Below are positions 57,593 to 64,000 of a DNA stretch of 64,000 bases, piece by piece. The notes below the pieces were generated by a model. It searched no databases. It saw nothing but the letters and a program-made list of their open reading frames with translations, and was not told the DNA's origin. The translations under genes were made by a program, and so were the position numbers. Position 1 is the stretch's first letter. Each line of letters starts with the position of its first letter. This DNA is from Streptomyces sp. SAI-127 (GTDB lineage Bacteria > Actinomycetota > Actinomycetes > Streptomycetales > Streptomycetaceae), in the NCBI RefSeq assembly GCF_029894425.1, contig NZ_JARXYJ010000001.1, forward strand, positions 3,224,001-3,288,000. Direction: 5' to 3'.

Positions 57593-59704
57593 TCATCCCC
57601 GCAGATCCACCAGCAGCGGCGGCGCGTGCTCGCCCTGCACCGTGGTCAGTGACAGCACCGCGTGCCCCGGCGGCACCCCGTGCGCGAGCTCGGACGCGGA
57701 CCACCGCTCCCGCTCGACCTGCCGCACGGTCACCGCCCGCGCGGTCGGCGCCTTGCCGGTGATGACCCGGCGCACCGCGTGCAGCACCTTGCCGGCCGGG
57801 GTCTCGGCGATGATCTGCCGGTCGGTGACGTCCCGCGCCTCGATCCACTCCTTGCCCCACACCTCGGCGAAGTCCTGCCCGTCCCACGGGGTGAGCCCGG
57901 ACAGCGCCATCCGGCACCCGGTGGCCCCGAGCAGGGGCCCGCGCAGCGGCCGCGGTACGTCGTCCAGGGTCCGCAGCGTCAGCACCACTCCCGCGTTGCC
58001 GGACCGCAGCCGCTGGACGCCCCGTACGGCTTCGGGGGTCACGACCCCCGTGGCGTCGTCGATGACCAGACAGGCGAACAGCGAACGGTCCTCCCGCACC
58101 GCGACGCTCGCCGTGAACTGTGCGAGCACCAGCCGCGCCAGCATCCGCGAGGCGTCGGCGTGCCCGCGCTGGGGCAGGTCGATCCGGACCCGGACGGGGT
58201 GGTCGAGGGCCTTCAGCGAGAACGGCCGCGACTGTCCGGACGTGTCGAAGAACCCGGCGAATGCGGGCCGGTCGAGCAGCGCGACCCGATCCGCGAGGAT
58301 GCCCCCCACATCCCCCGGATTCCCCATCTGCCGCTCCCGCGCGTCGAGTTCCCGCAGCAGCGACTCCTGCCGGGAGTCCTCGAGCCCCTTGCGCAGCGCG
58401 GCCATCGGCCCCGGCGCCCCGTCGAGCAGCTGACGCAGTTCCGGTACGGAGGGGAAGCGGCCGTGGACCGACCGGAACGGTCCGAGGAGCTGGGCGAGCA
58501 CGGTGGTGGACCGCCGGGTGTCGCCGCCCTGGTGAGGCTCGGCGAGGTCTCCGACGAGCGCCTCGGCGAGCACGGCCGCGGCTTCGTCCGGATCGGCCGT
58601 ACCGCCGTACAGGTCGAGGTCGTACACCGACTCCGGATTCCCGATCTGTACGACGACGTCGTAGGCGTCGGCCGGTCCGAGCCCCGCGCCGGCGGCTCCG
58701 ACCACCACGACGGCGGCGCGCCCGGCGAGGGCGTGCAGACACAACGACTCGGCGAGCGGCCGGATGACGGTCCCGGTCTTCCCGGACCCGGCCGGCCCCA
58801 CGGCGAGCAGCGAGGTACCGAGCAGCTCGGGCCCGAGCCCGAGGCCGGTCCCCCGGTAGGCGTACGGATTACGGGCGTCGTCGGCGGTCGTCCCCAGCCG
58901 CACCTGCCCGGTGAGGAGATCGTGCCGAGCGATGCGAGTGGGCAGATCGCGCTCCCCGGAGGGGTGCAGACAGGCGGCCGCACCGTCCTGGAGCACGGCA
59001 CCGGTGAACGTGGCAAGCCCGAACCGCCCACTGCGCACGCCCTGCCAGGCGCGGGCGATGCGAGCGTGGTCGACGTCGCGCATCTGCCCGGACTGCGCCG
59101 CCGCGGTGAGCCGGTCAGCGGCGTCGTGGGCGCCGGCAGCACGGAGGTCGTTCCACTGCGCGGGGTCCTCCTCCGCTGTCGGCGCGGGCGCCTGCCGGGG
59201 CTCGGGACGCTTCACCAGGGGCACCACGAAGCGCCGCCAGACCTCGCCCCAGCGGCCCAGCTTGCCGACCGTCACCATGATGACCAGGGCGATCAGCAGT
59301 TCGTACCCCTTGTACAGGATGAGGTTGCCGATCTCGCTGCTGCTGTAACGCCAGGAATCCGGGACGAGCAGCTTGAACGGCAGCGCCCACCAGTCACCCA
59401 GATAGCCGTTCTGCAGGAGCGACCACACGAGCCAGCCGACCAGGAACGCGATCAGGGCGCCGCTCAGCAGCTGCCTGGTGGAGATCTCCTCGGGCTCCTC
59501 GGCAGGCCGGGGCCGGTGAGCGAAGCGCCAGATACCAGGGGCCGCCTCCGGCCGGGGTGCGCGCAGCCAGGCCAGGAACGCCGACCCGTCCTGCCGCGGG
59601 GGTACCAGGGGGGCGTCCGTGGGCATCGGCGGCATATCGGACCGTGCCCGTGGCACAGGATTCGCATGTGTACCCCGCGCGTCCCGCGTCCCGTCGCCGT
59701 CCAT
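57593..59704 (-). CDS. Membrane P-loop ATPase (VirD4/FtsK-like), function unknown
   Basis: This 703-residue protein has about two transmembrane helices (about residues 88-108 and 138-158), then a soluble ATPase part with Walker A GPAGSGKT and a Walker B-like LFACLVIDDATG. The arrangement resembles the coupling proteins of type IV secretion and FtsK/TraG pumps, but the C-terminal DNA-recognition domain is not seen. I recall an ATP-binding membrane protein upstream of gabT in other Streptomyces. ATG 59704 has GGGAG at about 9 bases; an ATG at 59740 lacks a ribosome binding site. The protein is divergent from gabT. Confidence 0.8.
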   Translation of the reverse strand: MDGDGTRDARGTHANPVPRARSDMPPMPTDAPLVPPRQDGSAFLAWLRAPRPEAAPGIWRFAHRPRPAEEPEEISTRQLLSGALIAFLVGWLVWSLLQNGYLGDWWALPFKLLVPDSWRYSSSEIGNLILYKGYELLIALVIMVTVGKLGRWGEVWRRFVVPLVKRPEPRQAPAPTAEEDPAQWNDLRAAGAHDAADRLTAAAQSGQMRDVDHARIARAWQGVRSGRFGLATFTGAVLQDGAAACLHPSGERDLPTRIARHDLLTGQVRLGTTADDARNPYAYRGTGLGLGPELLGTSLLAVGPAGSGKTGTVIRPLAESLCLHALAGRAAVVVVGAAGAGLGPADAYDVVVQIGNPESVYDLDLYGGTADPDEAAAVLAEALVGDLAEPHQGGDTRRSTTVLAQLLGPFRSVHGRFPSVPELRQLLDGAPGPMAALRKGLEDSRQESLLRELDARERQMGNPGDVGGILADRVALLDRPAFAGFFDTSGQSRPFSLKALDHPVRVRIDLPQRGHADASRMLARLVLAQFTASVAVREDRSLFACLVIDDATGVVTPEAVRGVQRLRSGNAGVVLTLRTLDDVPRPLRGPLLGATGCRMALSGLTPWDGQDFAEVWGKEWIEARDVTDRQIIAETPAGKVLHAVRRVITGKAPTARAVTVRQVERERWSASELAHGVPPGHAVLSLTTVQGEHAPPLLVDLRG

Positions 59705-59930
59705 CGCCCCTGCTCCCTGACCAGCCGTTCCGTCCACCATCAGCGGTCAATCTAACGCCCCCGCCAAGGGAGTTCACTGCTTACGTGGCCGGGCGTCGCG
59801 GTCGGCGCCATGTCCACCGCGGACAACCCGTTCTCCTGACAACGCCCACATGGAGCATGCCCACCCCCCGGTCCCCGGCCTAGCCTGCGAGAAAAGAACG
59901 TAAGCGTCAGCACCACCCCAGGAGCCCCTC

Positions 59931-61265
59931 ATGACCGCACTTCCGCAGGAGCGCCGCCTCGTCACCGCCATCCCCGGACCCAAGTCGCAGGAGCTGCAGG
60001 CCCGCCGGGTCGCCGCGGTCGCGCAGGGTGTGGGGTCCGTGCTGCCCGTCTTCACGGCGCGCGCGGGCGGCGGGATCATCGAGGACGTCGACGGGAACCG
60101 GCTGATCGACTTCGGTTCGGGCATCGCCGTGACGTCCGTCGGCGCCTCCGCCGAGGCCGTCGTACGCCGGGCCTCCGCCCAGTTGGCCGATTTCACCCAC
60201 ACCTGTTTCATGGTCACCCCCTACGAGGGCTATGTGGAGGTCGCCGAGGCCCTCGCCGAGCTCACCCCGGGTGACCACGCCAAGAAGTCGGCCCTGTTCA
60301 ACAGCGGCGCCGAGGCGGTGGAGAACGCCGTCAAGATCGCCCGCGCCCACACCAAGCGGCAGGCGGTCGTCGTCTTCGACCACGGCTACCACGGCCGCAC
60401 CAACCTCACCATGGCGCTGACCTCGAAGAACATGCCGTACAAGCACGGCTTCGGACCGTTCGCGCCCGAGGTCTACCGCGTCCCCGTCGCCTACGGCTAC
60501 CGCTGGCCCACCGGCCCCGAGAACGCCGGCCCCGAGGCCGCCGCCCAGGCCATCGACCAGATCACCAAGCAGGTCGGCCCGGAGAACGTCGCCGCGATCA
60601 TCATCGAGCCCGTCCTGGGCGAGGGCGGCTTCATCGAGCCCGCCAAGGGTTTCCTGCCGGCGATCAGCCGGTTCGCCACGGACAACGGCATCGTCTTCGT
60701 CGCCGACGAGATCCAGTCCGGCTTCTGCCGCACCGGCCAGTGGTTCGCCTGCGAGGACGAGGGCATCGTCCCGGACCTGATCACCACCGCCAAGGGCATC
60801 GCCGGCGGCCTCCCGCTCGCCGCCGTCACCGGCCGCGCCGAGATCATGGACGCCGCCCACGCCGGCGGCCTCGGCGGCACCTACGGCGGCAACCCGGTGG
60901 CCTGCGCGGGCGCGCTCGGCTCGATCGAGACGATGAAGGAGCTCGACCTCAACGCCAGGGCGAGGAAGATCGAGACGGTCATGAAGGCCCGCCTCACCGC
61001 CATGGCGGACAAGTTCGACGTCATCGGCGACATCCGCGGCCGCGGCGCCATGATCGCCATCGAGCTCGTCAAGGACCGTACGACCAAGGAGCCGAACCCG
61101 GAGGCGACCGCCGCGCTCGCCAAGGCCTGCCACCAGGAGGGCCTGCTGGTCCTGACCTGTGGCACCTACGGCAACGTCCTGCGTTTCCTGCCCCCGCTCG
61201 TCATCGGCGAGGACCTGCTCGACGAGGGCCTCGACATCATCGAGCAGGCCTTCACCCGCATCTGA
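59931..61265 (+). CDS. gabT: 4-aminobutyrate aminotransferase
   Basis: This 444-residue class III aminotransferase carries LIDFGSGIAVTSVG, NSGAEAVENAVKIAR, the DE pair in FVADEIQSGF and the PLP lysine Lys288 in TTAKGIAGGLPLAAV. It transfers the amino group of GABA to 2-oxoglutarate to give succinate semialdehyde, which the nearby dehydrogenase could oxidise. ATG 59931 is preceded by CAGGAG. It has its own promoter region, about 225 bases wide, shared with the divergent ATPase gene. Confidence 0.93.
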   Translation: MTALPQERRLVTAIPGPKSQELQARRVAAVAQGVGSVLPVFTARAGGGIIEDVDGNRLIDFGSGIAVTSVGASAEAVVRRASAQLADFTHTCFMVTPYEGYVEVAEALAELTPGDHAKKSALFNSGAEAVENAVKIARAHTKRQAVVVFDHGYHGRTNLTMALTSKNMPYKHGFGPFAPEVYRVPVAYGYRWPTGPENAGPEAAAQAIDQITKQVGPENVAAIIIEPVLGEGGFIEPAKGFLPAISRFATDNGIVFVADEIQSGFCRTGQWFACEDEGIVPDLITTAKGIAGGLPLAAVTGRAEIMDAAHAGGLGGTYGGNPVACAGALGSIETMKELDLNARARKIETVMKARLTAMADKFDVIGDIRGRGAMIAIELVKDRTTKEPNPEATAALAKACHQEGLLVLTCGTYGNVLRFLPPLVIGEDLLDEGLDIIEQAFTRI

Positions 61266-61451
61266 GGAGAAACACAGCAGGTCGGAAGCGGACTCGCACC
61301 TTCCGACACCAGGCGTCCCAGGCCTGACATCCCCCGGGATTCCGGTGCTGCGGTGGCGAACGGCAGAGCGTGTGAAGAAGGTGTGCGAGGTGGTTGTGAG
61401 GATGCGATTCTGCCTGTCGTACGCCGCCACCCTGACGTAGGTTCTACCCAG

Positions 61452-62276
61452 ATGAGAGATACACCCCGCCCACAGGGGACTGTGGGCGACATCAGGCCGG
61501 GGCCTCCCCAGCTTCGACCTGGTCGTGCCCTCGCGCACACAACTGGAGCCTCCGGCTCCGGATCTCCTCACCGATCGGACAGTCGCCCGCCCCAAACCCC
61601 CCGGGGCGGCCGACCATCCGATCCGATCGGCCGCCCCGGAACCACCCCCCCTGTTCCGGGGCGGCCGGCCTTCCTCATCTTCCTTCTCGGAAGCGCGGTC
61701 CTCCTCTTCGCCCTGATCACCTGGCAGGTCGTCGAGGACGGGCCGCTTCTGCGCGTCGACGAGCGGGTCAGCCGCGCGCTGGTCCACCCGGACCTCGCCT
61801 CGGCGGGCCTCGCGGACCTGGGCAATGTCGAGATCGCGGTTCCGGTCCTGTTCGCGGCCCTTGTCTGGTCGGCGTGGCGGGCCCGTCGCATCGGTACAGA
61901 CCGCTGGTGGCTGCCGTCCACCGCGGCGGCCGTCCTGATGGCACTGGTCCCGGCCCTGGTGGTCCCTCTCAAGGAGCTCACCGACCGCTCGGGCACCCCG
62001 GTCGTCCCGCCCGGTACCGGCTACTACCCCTCGGGGCACACCGCCACGGCCGCCATCGCCTACGGCGCCGCCACCCTGCTCGTCCTCCCCTGGCTCCGCA
62101 CCGTCCGCGCCCGCCGCGCTCTCGTCATCCTCTACGGCCTTGTCGTTCTCGGCGTCTCCTTCGGCCTGGTCCGCCGCGGCTGGCACTGGCCCCTGGACGT
62201 GGTGGGCAGTTGGTGCCTCTGCACGGTCCTGCTGCTCGGGTTCTGGCTTTTCCTGGCACGGCTCGGCCGTCGCTGA
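61452..62276 (+). CDS. PAP2-family phosphatase, membrane protein
   Basis: This 274-residue protein has a disordered Pro/Arg-rich first 70 residues and then about five transmembrane helices with the PAP2 motifs: KELTDRSG, the YPSGHT signature, and RGWHWPLDVVG with the catalytic histidine. It dephosphorylates lipid phosphates such as phosphatidate or undecaprenyl diphosphate. ATG 61452 has no ribosome binding site; a TAGGTT at 61438-61443 lies about 8 bases before it and suggests leaderless expression. Other starts upstream are possible. Confidence 0.8.
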   Translation: MRDTPRPQGTVGDIRPGPPQLRPGRALAHTTGASGSGSPHRSDSRPPQTPRGGRPSDPIGRPGTTPPVPGRPAFLIFLLGSAVLLFALITWQVVEDGPLLRVDERVSRALVHPDLASAGLADLGNVEIAVPVLFAALVWSAWRARRIGTDRWWLPSTAAAVLMALVPALVVPLKELTDRSGTPVVPPGTGYYPSGHTATAAIAYGAATLLVLPWLRTVRARRALVILYGLVVLGVSFGLVRRGWHWPLDVVGSWCLCTVLLLGFWLFLARLGRR

Positions 62277-62404
62277 ACTCCTGGGCACACTGGGCGTTGC
62301 CGCTGCCGGCGGGGGACGCCCGCAGCGCCGAACTCCCACTGTGCACAGGACTCCCTCCACGCCGGCCGCACGGGCGGCCGACGACGGCGCGGTGGTGCGT
62401 CGGT

Positions 62405-62860
62405 TCAGCCGTCGCCCTCCGTCGCCAGGCCCGCCGCCGCCTCGTGCATCGCCAGTTCGAGCAGCGCCGGATCGACGAGAATGCCCGAGCCGTCCGGCGG
62501 GACCAGCCAGCGCACCCCTCCCCCGGCCACCCGCCCCGGGTACGGCACGACGATCCAGGTGCCGGCACCGGCCGTACGGATACCGGTGCCGAGCCAGCGG
62601 GCCGCGGTGCCCGGCGGCACGAAGAAGCCCATCCGGGCGTCGCCGAAGTCGACGAGCACCGGGCCGAGCCGGTCGAGGATACGGGTGAGGACGTCGAGCG
62701 TCGGGTAGCCGAGTTCGCCCGGCAGAATCAGTACGTCCCAGGCCTTGCCGGCCGGAAGCAGCGCGACCCCGAGGGGGTTGCGCTCCCACTCCCAGCGGCA
62801 GGCCTCGGGATCCGGTGCGACGGATGCCAGCCACTCGACCGCCGTCTTCGCCCCAGTCAT
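62405..62860 (-). CDS. Small conserved protein, possibly primase/polymerase-like
   Basis: This 151-residue protein is acidic and Trp/Pro/Gly-rich, with GVALLPAGKAWDVLILPGELG and a late PPDGSGILVDPALLELAMHE. It reminds me of short Streptomyces proteins annotated as bifunctional DNA primase/polymerase, but the acidic catalytic pair is not clear, so function is unproved. ATG 62860 has GGGAGG at 7-8 bases; an in-frame ATG at 62896 is less likely. Confidence 0.7.
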   Translation of the reverse strand: MTGAKTAVEWLASVAPDPEACRWEWERNPLGVALLPAGKAWDVLILPGELGYPTLDVLTRILDRLGPVLVDFGDARMGFFVPPGTAARWLGTGIRTAGAGTWIVVPYPGRVAGGGVRWLVPPDGSGILVDPALLELAMHEAAAGLATEGDG

Positions 62861-62980
62861 GACAGGACCTCCCTTTCTCTCATCGACGTTGATCACGCCA
62901 CGAGAGAGAGGAAGGTCTCCTGCCGAGCATTACGCGGGTTCTGACCACCCGTTGGAGTGAATCAGATCACATACGACCGT

Positions 62981-64000
62981 TCAGCTGTCGAATCCCAGAC
63001 CGAGCTTGTCCATGGTCCGCAGCCACAGGTTGCGCCGCCCGCCGTGCGCGTCGGCACGGGCCAGCGACCACTTGGTGAGGGCGATACCCGTCCAGGCGAA
63101 GGGCTCCGGCGGGAAGGGCAGCGGCTTCTTGCGGACCATCTCCAGCGAGGTCCGCTCGGTGGTCTGTCCGGCGAGCAGGTCCAGCATCACGTCCGCCCCG
63201 AACCGGGTCGCACCGACACCGAGACCCGTGTAGCCGGCCGCGTACGCCACCCTGCCCTGGTGCGCGGTGCCGTAGAACGCGGAGAACCGTGAGCAGGTGT
63301 CGATCGCGCCGCCCCACGCGTGCGTGAAGCGGACGCCCTCCAGCTGCGGGAAGCAGGTGAAGAAGTGCCCGGCGAGCTTGGCGTACGTCTCCGGCCGGTC
63401 GTCGTACTCGGCGCGCACCCGGCCGCCGTACTGGTAGACCGCGTCGTAACCACCCCACAGGATGCGGTTGTCGGCGGAGAGCCGGAAGTAGTGGAACTGG
63501 TTGGCGCTGTCGCCCAGGCCCTGCCGGTTCTTCCAGCCGATCGCCTCGATCTGCTCGTCGCTCAGCGGCTCGGTCATCAGCGCGTAGTCGTAGACCGGCA
63601 CGGTGTACGCCCGCACCCGCTTGACCAGGCTCGGGAAGATGTTCGTGCCGAGTGCGACCTTCCGGGCCCGGACCGAACCGTACGGCGTGCGTACGGCCAT
63701 GCCGGCGCCGTACGACGTCAGGTCCAGTGCGGGCGTGTTCTCGTGGATCCGGACACCGAGTCGCAGACACGCCCGCTTCAGGCCCCAGACGAGCTTGGCC
63801 GGATTGAGCATGGCCACGCCACGGCGGTCCCACAGCCCCGCCTCGAAGGTCGGCGAGTCCACCTGCTCCCGCACCGCGTCGGCGTCCAGGAACTCGACAC
63901 CGTCGGCGAGGCCCTTCGCCTGGAGCTCCTCGTACCAGTCGCGGAGTTCCCGGGCCTGGTAGGTCTCGGTCGCCACGTCGATCTCGCCGGTGCGCTCGAA
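62981..64000 (-). CDS. FAD-dependent oxidoreductase (DAO family), 5' part beyond the window
   Basis: The frame is open to the right edge (64000), so the N-terminus, with the FAD-binding GxGxxG, is missing. The visible part has LGVRIHENTPALDL and the VRARKVALGTNIFPSLVK segment, and a C-terminal GGAIDTCSRFSAFYG and YTGLGVGATRFGAD, typical of D-amino-acid oxidase/gamma-glutamylputrescine oxidase proteins. With gabT and an aldehyde dehydrogenase in the same region, a role in amine or putrescine breakdown is plausible. The amine substrate is not determined. Confidence 0.82.
   Translation of the reverse strand, partial: FERTGEIDVATETYQARELRDWYEELQAKGLADGVEFLDADAVREQVDSPTFEAGLWDRRGVAMLNPAKLVWGLKRACLRLGVRIHENTPALDLTSYGAGMAVRTPYGSVRARKVALGTNIFPSLVKRVRAYTVPVYDYALMTEPLSDEQIEAIGWKNRQGLGDSANQFHYFRLSADNRILWGGYDAVYQYGGRVRAEYDDRPETYAKLAGHFFTCFPQLEGVRFTHAWGGAIDTCSRFSAFYGTAHQGRVAYAAGYTGLGVGATRFGADVMLDLLAGQTTERTSLEMVRKKPLPFPPEPFAWTGIALTKWSLARADAHGGRRNLWLRTMDKLGLGFDS

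Noticed and set aside
59774..60217. Antisense frame over the start of gabT
   Set aside because: No start signal or motif, and it overlaps the well-supported gabT gene completely.

Overview
The window is high-GC actinobacterial chromosome, almost certainly Streptomyces. The reasons are the base composition, frequent GTG starts, 1-4 base gene overlaps, and a gene order (type VII secretion genes, ribF, truB-rbfA-infB-ylxR-nusA-rimP, proS, ispG, M50 protease, dxr, gabT) that I recall from Streptomyces chromosomes. No rRNA, tRNA or CRISPR array is visible.

Layout. (1) 1-8456 is part of a type VII (ESX-like) secretion locus: a WXG100 substrate, EccB, EccE, a conserved associated protein, a DUF397 protein and a large Pro/Gln-rich ParA/MinD-like ATPase. 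The EccC, EccD and mycosin genes would lie off the left edge. (2) 8476-22538 is housekeeping (ribF, truB, rbfA, DUF503, infB, ylxR, nusA, rimP). It also holds a large protease/P-loop fusion whose protease serine is replaced, a lipoprotein/ferritin-like pair and a kinase-fold protein lacking both usual catalytic aspartates. (3) 22546-34859 holds proS, three GNAT proteins, ispG, a large serine recombinase wedged between ispG and the M50 protease gene, dxr and an acyl-CoA dehydrogenase. (4) 34860-36045 is a gene-poor stretch with degenerate repeats.

(5) 36046-54159 is the most striking part. It is a compact locus that reads as a complete fucogalacto-xyloglucan utilisation system. Secreted GH74 and GH12 enzymes would cut the polymer, and a lipoprotein plus two permeases would import the oligosaccharides. 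Predicted cytoplasmic GH95 (alpha-fucosidase), GH42 (beta-galactosidase), GH31 (alpha-xylosidase) and GH3 (beta-glucosidase) would strip them from the outside inward. No transporter ATPase is encoded, so a shared one (MsiK type) is expected. A LacI-family gene heads the GH31 transcript. The same palindrome, TCGAAGCGCTTCGA (or a close variant), occurs four times and only at the three promoter regions of this locus, defining one local regulon. A secreted chorismate mutase sits at the tail of the long operon.

(6) 54284-61265 looks like 4-aminobutyrate or related amine catabolism: an aldehyde dehydrogenase, a PucR-family regulator broken by a frameshift, a membrane P-loop ATPase and gabT. The right edge has a PAP2 phosphatase, a small unknown protein and a truncated FAD oxidoreductase.

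Oddities worth checking: no standard start codon upstream of the coding part of eccE (probable frameshift); the frameshift in pucR; a recombinase whose C-terminus carries a transposase-like segment and ends in the same peptide as the neighbouring M50 protease; and repeat sequences apparently inserted in frame into dxr and the GH74 gene. All functions are assigned by reading motifs and family resemblance; no database search was run.
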